From CBDCXF01 sp965223755 (lineage in GTDB: Bacteria > Acidobacteriota > Thermoanaerobaculia > Multivoradales > JAHEKO01): DNA of 64,000 bases. The DNA lies in assembly GCA_965223755.1 (NCBI GenBank), contig CBDCXF010000001.1, forward strand, positions 1,302,001 through 1,366,000, written 5' to 3'. Position 1 is the stretch's first letter. Each line of letters begins with the position of its first letter. The notes beneath the pieces were generated by a model. That model was not told the origin of the DNA. It saw nothing but the letters and a program-made list of their open reading frames with translations, and searched no databases. Positions 35,401-41,952 of the stretch are shown piece after piece. The translations under genes were made by a program, and so were the position numbers.

Positions 35401-35687
35401 ACGAACTCCAAGGTCACCACCGACACGCTTTCGCGCGAGATCGAGCGAATCTCGTCGAGATCGTCAACCCCTTGCAGCTCGCGCTCGAGCGGATCGGTAA
35501 TGAGATTTTCAACGTCGGTCGGCGCCGCACCAACGTAAGTGGTGATGATGTTGATCACCGGCACCTGCACCTCGGGACTCGATTCCCGCGGCAACGACAA
35601 ATAGGAAAGAAGCCCCGAAAGTAACAACGCACCGGCGAGGAAAAACACCGCTGGACGATGCTTGAGGCATAGATCGGTCAATCGCAT
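32460..35687 (-). CDS. RND-family efflux transporter, inner membrane permease
   Basis: 1075-residue AcrB/MexB-like proton-driven pump with 12 membrane helices and two large periplasmic loops. The N-terminus (CLKHRPAVFFLAGALLLSGLLSYLSLPRE) and repeated halves (GLALATFLTLILVPVLYDFW near the end) match the RND superfamily. It is the last gene of a minus-strand operon with a TetR regulator, TolC-like and membrane fusion genes, so all three parts of an envelope-spanning pump are encoded. Substrate is not readable; drug, metal or lipid export are possible. The C-terminal 40 residues are acidic. Confidence 0.93.
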   Translation of the reverse strand: MRLTDLCLKHRPAVFFLAGALLLSGLLSYLSLPRESSPEVQVPVINIITTYVGAAPTDVENLITDPLERELQGVDDLDEIRSISRESVSVVTLEFVSGTDIDTAMQKVRDRVDQAKVDFPSDAEEPLLEEINFAEFPILQINLAGPVGPVVLKELAEDLQDRIEGLQGVLSVNIIGGLDREVLVEIDPRALRSYGLAFNDVVETVRDENVSIPGGEIDLGDTSFAVRVPGEVEDPESVRDFVVSARGGRPVFIRDLARVRYGFADRNSYARIDGEESVALTVQKRQGANIVDVVDSAKEMVEEESEDWPEGVSATYLGDQSRDIRQMVSDLENNILSGLVLVIIVLMAFLGFRTAFLVGLAIPFSMLITFLVIQLSGLTLNMVVLFSLVLSVGMLVDNAVVVIENIHRHRQEGSSPLQAASEATREVGIAILVSTLTTVAAFGPLVRWPGVMGDFMVYLPVTVSITLLASLLIAYTLNPTLAATFLRSGSEVRASLKKGGIRATLDNWELRVENFYRGWLEKALDHRWKTLGLAVGTFVVVMLAYGFLGTGVEFVPETDPRQIFVNLEMPPGTRIEKTDEVVRRLEEILGDTPDVAVLAANVGAGSESNQFGLSSGGDANRGRVVLDMLQRREREQSSFATVEEVRAELKDFPEGTITVDYFSDGPPVGDAVAIEITGDDFVTLGAIAAQVRERIADIEGLVGLEDDFDAARPEVVITVNRTEAARLGLTTVQIAGMLRTALSGTEASTYRKEEDEAEIRVRLAPEFRTSIDDLAGLTVVTDPVGALVPVSAVARIERGTSLTAVRHKGRKPMVTVTAGVTEPRLAEPVRQEAAQRIAEIDVPRGYELSFGGQTEDEAEAQEFLGWAFRAALLLVLALMVAKFDSVALPFIVMTSVVMSMVGVVVGLMITRLPFGIIMTGLGVISLAGIVVNNAIVLLDYAEQQRKEGRLSRREIVVTTGLRRLRPVLLTAITTILGLIPLSTGYEFDFKRFVFSSGGESSQWWQGMGVAVIFGLALATFLTLILVPVLYDFWLGWRLRRDGVDENTGEDDERVAVERDESDEDAGGLESEPMTA

Positions 35688-35720
35688 TTCGACTCCCGCA
35701 TTCGGCGCCAGCTCGGGTGG

Positions 35721-36866
35721 CTAGCTCGTGGCCTCCGCCTCGATCCCCGCCGGCTCCGACGCCCGGTCGCCCGGGGCCGAGTCCGGTTCCGGGTCCGGTT
35801 CCGAACCGCGAAGCTCAGTGCTGACCTCCATGCCTTCATTGACGCGGTACTGCCCTTCGACCACCACCCGATCGCCGGCCCGCAGACCGGAGCGCACGAT
35901 CACCTCTTCGCCGAGGATGGCCCCCAACTCGGGCTCGACCCGTCGTACCGTGGAACCGTCGACGACGTATAGGATCTTGCCGGTCTCAACGTCGATGAGC
36001 GCAGGCAGCGGCACCAGCAGAGCACCGTCATGGGTTCGCCGCGGGAAGCGAATCTGACCGTACATGCCGGCTTTGAGTCGGCCGTCGCGATTGTCGATCT
36101 CCGCCTCCACTTCGAGCGTGCGGGAAGTGGTATCGAGAGTGGCTCCCACCCGCGTGATCTCGCCGCGGAAAACCTCGTCACTGAAACCCTCGACCGCCAG
36201 CTCTACCGGCCTGCCGACTTCCACTAAAGGCGCGTCCGGCGCCGCCAACGGCGCTCGCACTTCAAGAGTGCGATCGGCAACGAGTTCGACCACCGGCTGG
36301 CCGGGCTGTAAATAATCTCCTACCTCTGCCCAGCGCTGAGCGACCCGACCGTTCCACGGCGCACGCACGGTCGACTTTTCCAGCGCCAGACGCGCAGAAG
36401 CCAATCTGGCGGCCGCGATTTCGATCCCAGTCTGCGCTTCCGTCAATGCCTGGCGGGTGATCGACCGCTTGGCAAACAGCGTCTCGGCGCGCTTGGCCTC
36501 TTCCGAAGCACGGCGGTGAAAGGCCTCCGCTTCGGCCACTTGCTGGGCTAGAGTTCGCCGATCAATCGAAGCGATAGAGGTGCCCCGACGCACATCGTCT
36601 CCGATATCGACCCGCATTGCCTCCACCCGGCCGGGCACTTCCGCAGCTAGGACCGCACGCCGTTCGGGAGCCAGGTCCGCGGGAAGTACGATCCAATCGA
36701 CCACCGACCGGGGAGTGACTTCAATGACGCCAACCATGGTGGGTTCTGGCTTGCTCTCCTCAACTTGCTCCTCTCCACAGGCAGTTATTGCTATCGCCAC
36801 ACCAAACAGCACAGCCGGCAAGGCCGACAGCCGCTGTTTTGCGAGCCCGCTTCGCTCAGTTTTCAT
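35721..36866 (-). CDS. RND periplasmic membrane fusion lipoprotein
   Basis: 381 residues. The signal sequence ends at a lipobox (AIAITAC, Cys at residue 30), so it is a lipoprotein of the inner membrane. The rest is an HlyD/AcrA-type adaptor: PRRGTSIASIDRRTLAQQVAEAE lipoyl half, a coiled-coil hairpin (about 100-160), then RVAQRWAEVGDYLQPGQPVVELV lipoyl half and barrel. It links the RND pump to the TolC-like channel. The start overlaps the TolC-like stop by 11 bases. Confidence 0.92.
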   Translation of the reverse strand: MKTERSGLAKQRLSALPAVLFGVAIAITACGEEQVEESKPEPTMVGVIEVTPRSVVDWIVLPADLAPERRAVLAAEVPGRVEAMRVDIGDDVRRGTSIASIDRRTLAQQVAEAEAFHRRASEEAKRAETLFAKRSITRQALTEAQTGIEIAAARLASARLALEKSTVRAPWNGRVAQRWAEVGDYLQPGQPVVELVADRTLEVRAPLAAPDAPLVEVGRPVELAVEGFSDEVFRGEITRVGATLDTTSRTLEVEAEIDNRDGRLKAGMYGQIRFPRRTHDGALLVPLPALIDVETGKILYVVDGSTVRRVEPELGAILGEEVIVRSGLRAGDRVVVEGQYRVNEGMEVSTELRGSEPDPEPDSAPGDRASEPAGIEAEATS

Positions 36867-38286
36867 CGTTCACTCCTTGCGAGCCCAGCTCGGTGGGCGC
36901 ATCTGCACTTGAATTCATCCAGTTGGTATCCGTCGCGACAGTGCCGACGGCCCGGCACAAATCAGCCCAAGCGCTCCACGCCGTGAAGGTTGCCTCGACA
37001 TAGGCCAATTCGGCTCCCTGCTGCACTTCCTGGGCTGCCAGCAGATCCGCCTGTAGTGCCACTCCTTCGGCATAGGCTTCGGTCGCGACCCGGGTTGCTT
37101 CCGTTGCCGCCTGGACCGCAATCTCTGAGGACTCGAGGGCTTCCAAAGCGGCTCGGTAGATCGCCGCGGTCGACTCGGCTTCGGCTTGAATCTGCAACAC
37201 CGCAGCTATCCGATCTAGCTCGCGCCGCCTCCTCTGACTATCGAAGCGCGCCGCTTCGCTCTCACGACGGCCGCCGTCATAGAGGCTCCAAAAGAATCCC
37301 AAACCGACGCGCCAGTCGTCGTAGAGATCGTCCGAGAAGTTGTCCGTATCGGCAACCTGCCGGCCGTAGCGACCGGTCAGATCCAACTGTGGCTTGCGTT
37401 CGGCGCGAACGATGATGGCCCGCTGGCGCAACAACTCAATGTCGGCGTTGAGTTGCCGCAATTCCGGACGCTCAGCGATCGCGTTGGCGACAATCGCCTC
37501 ATCATCCGGAATCGAAGGGAGGTCAGCCGTATGAACCGCCAGCTCAGGCAGCGCATGGTCCCAGCCCAAGATCGCCCGCAACGCGGCGCGAGCGGCGCGA
37601 GCTTGCCCGTCGGCCAGCGCCACCTGCGGTGCAACTTGAGCCAATGACGCACGCGCGCGCAAGCGCTCCAGTTCCGTCGCCTCCTCGATCTCATAGCGAG
37701 ACTCGACTACAGCCAGCGCTTCTCCGCGGGAGACCTCCTGCCGCGCGATGACGTCGCGCCGCTCCACCGCGGCCAACGCGTCAAAGTAGGAGCGCGCCGC
37801 CTGGCGCCCGACTTCCAGGCGCGCAACATCAACCCCCGAGCGAATCGTGTGAAGGGCTTGCCGCGCCGCCTTGACGCCGGCACCGACTTTGCCCCACGAA
37901 TAGACGACCTGCTGGACCTCCAAGCCCACCGAATAGATCTCTTGCACTCCCGGCTCAAAAATGCCGTCCGGAAACTGATCGACGAACTCTTCGAAGTCCG
38001 GACTGTTGAGCAATGCTGGGTTGCGGGAGTGTTCCCAGTCGGCGTCGAGACTAATCTGAGGATGAGCCAGCGAGCGCGCCTCAGAGATGCCAAACTCAAC
38101 CTCGTTGACCCGCTCTTTGGCGGCCAAGTAGATCGGGCTGGTCTCCCAGGCCTGCGCGAGCACGTCTTCAAGACGCCATACGAAATCGCCGGTTGTCTGC
38201 GCGGAGAGCCGTGCTGCCGCGAGCACCCCACCGAGAATGAAGATTCGTACTGAGCGGTTCAAGTTCGACCTCCCATTGCCTGCCAT
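36856..38286 (-). CDS. TolC-family outer membrane efflux protein
   Basis: 476-residue outer-membrane factor with an N-terminal signal sequence (SVRIFILGGVLAAARLSAQ) and the two repeated halves of TolC-like proteins rich in Ala/Glu coiled-coil (for example AVESRYEIEEATELERLRARASLAQ and AAIYRAALEALESSEIAVQAATEATRVATEAYAEG, quoted in parts). It forms the exit duct of the pump. The 5' end overlaps the TetR gene by 28 bases. Confidence 0.88.
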   Translation of the reverse strand: MAGNGRSNLNRSVRIFILGGVLAAARLSAQTTGDFVWRLEDVLAQAWETSPIYLAAKERVNEVEFGISEARSLAHPQISLDADWEHSRNPALLNSPDFEEFVDQFPDGIFEPGVQEIYSVGLEVQQVVYSWGKVGAGVKAARQALHTIRSGVDVARLEVGRQAARSYFDALAAVERRDVIARQEVSRGEALAVVESRYEIEEATELERLRARASLAQVAPQVALADGQARAARAALRAILGWDHALPELAVHTADLPSIPDDEAIVANAIAERPELRQLNADIELLRQRAIIVRAERKPQLDLTGRYGRQVADTDNFSDDLYDDWRVGLGFFWSLYDGGRRESEAARFDSQRRRRELDRIAAVLQIQAEAESTAAIYRAALEALESSEIAVQAATEATRVATEAYAEGVALQADLLAAQEVQQGAELAYVEATFTAWSAWADLCRAVGTVATDTNWMNSSADAPTELGSQGVNDEN

Positions 38287-38846
38287 AAACGCTGCCAGAG
38301 CTCCTCAAGGCGCGGCCCGAACTCCGAAGCCCGCGGCGTCGCAAAGAGCTTGTTGATCAAGATGCCGTCGACCACCGCAGTCCAAAAAAGCGCCAGTTCG
38401 CGAGGATCCGAATCCGCCAAATGCGCGCGCTCCATCGCCGCAGCGCACAGACGCTCGACGTCGGAGACCATTTGATTCTGCTCGGAGAGCACTGGCTCGC
38501 GGAATCGCTCGCCCAACCTGCCACCAATCTGCGTCGACGCGATGCGAACTAAAGCCACGGACTGTGGGTTCGAATCCGCAAAGGCAAAGATCGAATGGAA
38601 ATAGTCATGGAGCTGCTGGCGAGGATCTTCGGTGCCTTCGAGATGCCTTTCGCATTCGCGGTTCCAAGCCTCCATGCTTTCTACGACCAGTTTTTGCAGA
38701 AGTTCCTCTTTCGAAGAGTAGTAGTTGTATAAGCTGGGTTTGCGGATACCAACTGCGTTGGCAATGCGAGCCATCGAGGTACCGGCAAAACCTCGCTCGG
38801 CGAAGAGGGTGGCAGCCTCACTGCGAATGCGTTCCAGCGTCGTCAT
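38259..38846 (-). CDS. TetR-family transcriptional regulator of the pump operon
   Basis: 195 residues with the classical N-terminal helix-turn-helix: ATLFAERGFAGTSMARIANAVGIRKPSLYNYYSSKEELL. It is the first gene of the operon and lies 13 bases from a perfect palindrome (38859-38876), so autorepression together with the pump genes is likely. The C-terminal ligand-binding region is of ordinary length; the ligand, presumably a pump substrate, is unknown. Confidence 0.9.
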   Translation of the reverse strand: MTTLERIRSEAATLFAERGFAGTSMARIANAVGIRKPSLYNYYSSKEELLQKLVVESMEAWNRECERHLEGTEDPRQQLHDYFHSIFAFADSNPQSVALVRIASTQIGGRLGERFREPVLSEQNQMVSDVERLCAAAMERAHLADSDPRELALFWTAVVDGILINKLFATPRASEFGPRLEELWQRLWQAMGGRT

Positions 38847-38858
38847 CGGCTGGAAAAA

Positions 38859-38876
38859 CTACCGAACGGTCGGTAG
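38859..38876. promoter_or_regulatory. TetR-type operator palindrome
   Basis: CTACCGA, four bases, TCGGTAG, a perfect 7-bp inverted repeat just upstream of the TetR ATG at 38846. The spacing and sequence style (TACCGAnnnnTCGGTA) fit operators of AcrR-like TetR regulators. Confidence 0.78.
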
Positions 38877-38934
38877 GTAAGTCAACCTGCCGGGTCATCC
38901 ATTTGCGTCGGCTCTTGTGGCATAAGATTCCGAT

Positions 38935-39897
38935 GTGCGTGGGGCCGAAACCAAACCACAAGTGGCGGAGTTCGGAGAGCGGTTCTTAACCGCTCCCGAT
39001 CTGTTCCCAGCCCGTGCTAGCGGTGAGCCGTGGGGCAACGCCGTTGCAGCGGTCGAACTCGCAGGCCAGGTGTTTGAGCTGCAGGGGCTTTCCGACCGCC
39101 TTTTGGATCAGTTGCAAAACGGTTCTTTGCCGTGGGTGCAGGGCGAGCAGCCATCGGCCGCGTCGGAGCGACGGCCAACGGTGATTCGCGTATTTCGCGC
39201 ATCCCGTTCTGATTTCCGCGGCAAGATTCCGGCTGATTTCGATTTCGAATTCGATTTCACGCCGAGTCGAGTCCGATTCTCCAGCTTTCGCAGCATGGCC
39301 TTCGTCGATCTGGAGCCGCTGGTCGCGGCTGCCGCGTTTATCCCAGAACCCGCTCCTCCCGACGAAGACTTTTACTACCCCTATGTCCTCGCCAATATTT
39401 TCCGCACCGTGGTCGCCTATCGGCTGCTCAAAGTGCCCGGCGTGTTGCTGCACAGCGCCGCTTTGGTCAAAGACGGACAAGTATTTCTGTTCGCAGGGAA
39501 CTCCAATGTCGGAAAAAGCACCCTGGCACAGGAGTGGACCGCGACCGGTCAAGCGGTGCTTTCCGACGATCTGAACGCGGTGTTCTTGCAGAACGACCGT
39601 TGGTTGGTCCAAGCGGTTCCCTTCGCAGGTCGCGTGGCGACTTCACTTGCGACTGCACTCCCCCTCGCGGGAATCTTCACCCTCGCCCAGTCGTCCGAGA
39701 CCCGCGTCACTGAGGTCTCGGTGGCCCAATGGTCCGGCAACGTGCTCGCCAACACGCCGTTTGTCAACCTCGATCCATATCGCTTTCCCCAGGTCCTTGA
39801 CGTGCTGGGACGAATCGGCACTCAAACTCGAACCGGCGCTGTCAGCCGCCAGAAGAGCGACTTGGATTTTTCACCCCTGAATGCGGAGCCAGAATGA
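38935..39897 (+). CDS. HPr kinase-like protein of a peptide-modification locus
   Basis: 320 residues. The C-terminal half has an HPr-kinase-type P-loop, GNSNVGKST (about residues 188-196), in VFLFAGNSNVGKSTLAQEW, and a following SDDLNAVF motif, as in HprK-related kinases; the N-terminal 150 residues are a different domain, so this is not a phosphocarrier kinase of the PTS. HprK-like kinases next to PqqD proteins mark the HPr-rel-A type of system, and others phosphorylate the C-terminal Ser of lasso peptide precursors. The stop overlaps the PqqD ATG. Here the only nearby peptide ending in Ser is the candidate precursor at 40187-40342. Phosphorylation is inference. Confidence 0.7.
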   Translation: MRGAETKPQVAEFGERFLTAPDLFPARASGEPWGNAVAAVELAGQVFELQGLSDRLLDQLQNGSLPWVQGEQPSAASERRPTVIRVFRASRSDFRGKIPADFDFEFDFTPSRVRFSSFRSMAFVDLEPLVAAAAFIPEPAPPDEDFYYPYVLANIFRTVVAYRLLKVPGVLLHSAALVKDGQVFLFAGNSNVGKSTLAQEWTATGQAVLSDDLNAVFLQNDRWLVQAVPFAGRVATSLATALPLAGIFTLAQSSETRVTEVSVAQWSGNVLANTPFVNLDPYRFPQVLDVLGRIGTQTRTGAVSRQKSDLDFSPLNAEPE

Positions 39898-40190
39898 GCA
39901 CCTATACGAGACAACAACGGTTTACCAAATCGTCGTCGGCTCGCTACAGGGTCCTAGATGGCGAAGCGGTGGTCGTGGAACAGAATGCCGGCGAAATGAT
40001 GACCCTCAACGCAACCGGAACCCAAGTTCTTGAGTTGGCGGTGGCCGGAGCGAGTGTTGGAGAAATCGTCGATCAAATATCCAGCGAGTGCGCGGATCCT
40101 AATGCCGACATACCGGCCGATGTCGACAGCTTTCTCAGAGAGCTCGAACGGAACTCAGTTCTCGACCGATCGCCGGAAGAGGACGACTAG
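39894..40190 (+). CDS. PqqD-like RiPP recognition protein
   Basis: 98 residues, the usual length of free-standing PqqD domains. PqqD-like proteins bind the leader of a precursor peptide and present it to a radical SAM enzyme. The segment VVVEQNAGEMMTLNATGTQVLELA, quoted here as VVVEQNAGEMMTLNA then TGTQVLEL, matches the PqqD pattern of a beta hairpin with an N-A-T-G turn, followed by helices carrying SVGEIVDQIS and VDSFLRELERN. The ATG overlaps the stop of the kinase-like gene (ATGA) and its stop shares three bases with the oppositely oriented precursor stop. Confidence 0.85.
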   Translation: MSTYTRQQRFTKSSSARYRVLDGEAVVVEQNAGEMMTLNATGTQVLELAVAGASVGEIVDQISSECADPNADIPADVDSFLRELERNSVLDRSPEEDD

Positions 40191-40342
40191 GACGAACCGG
40201 TACCGGTCCAGCCCGGCAAGTGAGAGCACTGCGCGGCGGTCACTTTGGGGCAAACAGCGGCGACTGCCTCCAGCCGGTGTTTACCGAGAATCTTCGGTGG
40301 CTCGTATTCCTTGGCGGCTGTCTTGGTCAGTTGCTTGCTCAT
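40187..40342 (-). CDS. Candidate RiPP precursor peptide (51 residues)
   Basis: Small open frame from ATG 40342, with a purine-rich ribosome binding site (GAGAG, about 6 bases upstream). The N-terminal leader is KTAAKEYEPPKILGKH, a Y-x-x-P-x-I motif reminiscent of the leader contacts of other RiPP precursors, followed by RLEAVAAVC. The C-terminal core has two cysteines (VCPKVTAAQC), then HLPGWTGTGSS. It is 36 bases downstream of the radical SAM gene on the same strand, and its stop lies on the same CTAG as the pqqD stop. An in-frame GTG at 40378 would add 12 residues that lie in the radical SAM stop region. No homologue known to me; the role as substrate is inference from size, position and leader. 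Confidence 0.6.
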   Translation of the reverse strand: MSKQLTKTAAKEYEPPKILGKHRLEAVAAVCPKVTAAQCSHLPGWTGTGSS

Positions 40343-40377
40343 AACTCTCTTCACTCCCAATGCGTTCACCGCTGCCA

Positions 40378-41403
40378 CTAATCTACTATGGGCAACGCGG
40401 TTGAATTCGTCTTTCCACGTTCCAACTGCAGTCGATAGTCAAACGCCTCGTAGGAACCGGTCGCTTGACCGGACTCCAGAAGCGCGCTTCCCGGGCAAAA
40501 CTGAAGCCCAGAACCGGTGGGCAACCGTCGCTTTACTTCAGCCGCCACTTCAAAATTCTCGTCGCGAATATCAAGCAATTCGGTCGACGGTTCACTCCAC
40601 ATCTCCGATATTCGCCGTTGGTGCAGATTTCCAACCGCGGCCCGCCACTGCACGCATGGATAGACGGTGCCAAACGGATCGATCGTAACGCTGGAAATAC
40701 CGGCGCCACAGTTGGGACCGGAATAGTCGTCCGCCATCGCCTGTGTTTCTGTTTTAGGTACGATTTCCTCAAGGCGCGCGATCGCTGCGGCAGACGGACG
40801 GATACGCAACGGTGTGGTATCTCCGTTGTCACGCTTGGTAATCGTCGGATCAATCTGGGCACGAACTCCCAACCTCTCAGCTAGGGGAAACACGTCGTCG
40901 ATCTGGTGCTCATTCCAAGAGGTGAGCGGAAAATTGGCTTTGACCCGGATGCCTTCGGCTTTCATCTCCACGATGTTCTCGAGCAGCCGATCAAAACTGC
41001 CAGGGACCCGTGTCTGGCGGTCGTGAACTTCGGCGGTGGTGCCGTGAATGCTGACGTCGACAATAAAGGGATCGACCTCGTCACGCAGTCGCCGTACCAT
41101 CGCCCCGCGGAGCGCGTGGCCGTTGGACTTGACCCGCACGACAAACCCAAGGTCGCGAGCGCGCCCTCCAATGTCGAAAAAATGCGGGTGGGCGAGCGGC
41201 TCTCCTCCAGAAAGAGTGAGGGTGAGGACCTGCATTCGCGCCAGGTCGTCGAGAAGCTCTTCGTACTGCGCCTTCGATAGCGCCTTACCCTTGAGATCGA
41301 TGTCGTTGTAGCAGAAGAAACAGTCCCAGTTGCAGCGATAGGTCAACTCCAACAGAACTGAAGAAAGGCTCCACTGCTGATCGCGGTGGGTCAGTGCATT
41401 CAC
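40378..41403 (-). CDS. Radical SAM/SPASM peptide-modifying enzyme
   Basis: Radical SAM enzyme with a SPASM-type C-terminal extension, which installs thioether, carbon-carbon or other links in a peptide. The cluster-binding CxxxCxxC motif is RCNWDCFFC. The GGEPLAHP motif binds SAM, and C-terminal Cys-rich pieces (PNCGAG, YPCVQWRAA, FCPGSA) fit auxiliary cluster binding. The start is uncertain: I prefer GTG 41403 because the stretch to ATG 41517 overlaps the start of the divergent peptidase-like gene and codes for an unusual sequence; from 41517 the protein is 379 residues. The PqqD-like gene and small precursor next to it indicate that the substrate is a ribosomal peptide. Confidence 0.8.
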   Translation of the reverse strand: MNALTHRDQQWSLSSVLLELTYRCNWDCFFCYNDIDLKGKALSKAQYEELLDDLARMQVLTLTLSGGEPLAHPHFFDIGGRARDLGFVVRVKSNGHALRGAMVRRLRDEVDPFIVDVSIHGTTAEVHDRQTRVPGSFDRLLENIVEMKAEGIRVKANFPLTSWNEHQIDDVFPLAERLGVRAQIDPTITKRDNGDTTPLRIRPSAAAIARLEEIVPKTETQAMADDYSGPNCGAGISSVTIDPFGTVYPCVQWRAAVGNLHQRRISEMWSEPSTELLDIRDENFEVAAEVKRRLPTGSGLQFCPGSALLESGQATGSYEAFDYRLQLERGKTNSTALPIVD

Positions 41404-41448
41404 GAATACCGTAGCCCCCAACGGAAAAAAACAAATGTGACACCATTT

Positions 41449-41937
41449 ATGGCCGTTGCCCGCATGCCGCGCGGTGTCAATAAATCGTATTATGGCGGCG
41501 TACCGGCCCAAGATCAAGTTGTGCAGGATTTCGAGCTAACAGTCCGGAGAGTCTCCGAAGCGGCATTCGGACACCTCACCGTAACCGTCGTCGACGGTTG
41601 TATGGAGCCCTTAATCAAAGATGGCAGTCGAGTTTCTGTGCGTCGTCGACGCCTCTACTGGCCGGGCGACGTGGTCGTGGTACCGGGCCGCAGGGGCCTG
41701 CTCGTGCACCGTGTGCTGGGTTGGCGATTGCACGGGCGACGTTGGTGCGTCGTCACCGCGGGCGATCGCAGCAAGACCCTCGACGATCCAGTTCCTCTTG
41801 GCCGTGTACTCGGTCGCGTCGTCGAAGGGGATTGCTCTCAGCAAGTGCTCCGCGTTCCCGCCCGCCATCGGATCGCCGCCCTCCGCAGGTTCTGCAACTT
41901 CGGCGTCGCGGCGCTACGACGACGCCTGGGCTTTTAG
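41449..41937 (+). CDS. S24/S26-fold peptidase-like protein with Cys at the nucleophile position
   Basis: Signal-peptidase/LexA-fold protein, about 160 residues. The usual S-M-x-P motif reads DGCMEPLIKDGSRVSV, with Cys in place of catalytic Ser; the second box PGDVVVVPGRRGLLVHRVLG has His rather than Lys, as in ER-type signal peptidases, and TAGDRSKTLDDPVPLGRVLGRV is the third. No membrane segment is clear. In HPr-rel and lasso-like clusters such proteins are thought to cleave leaders. The start may be ATG 41449 or GTG 41521, the latter following a -10-like TATTAT at 41488-41493; residues before 41449 would overlap the radical SAM gene. It is divergent from the radical SAM gene and convergent with metH. 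Confidence 0.68.
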   Translation: MAVARMPRGVNKSYYGGVPAQDQVVQDFELTVRRVSEAAFGHLTVTVVDGCMEPLIKDGSRVSVRRRRLYWPGDVVVVPGRRGLLVHRVLGWRLHGRRWCVVTAGDRSKTLDDPVPLGRVLGRVVEGDCSQQVLRVPARHRIAALRRFCNFGVAALRRRLGF

Positions 41938-41952
41938 CAACCGCATTACGAG

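Noticed and set aside
38566..38585. Sequence GGGTTCGAATCC resembling a tRNA T-loop
   Set aside because: It lies inside the TetR coding sequence and no acceptor or anticodon stem partners are present around it.
41436..41480. Inverted TGACACC/GGTGTCA pair between the radical SAM and peptidase-like genes
   Set aside because: The arms are only seven bases and about 34 bases apart, too weak to call an operator without further evidence.
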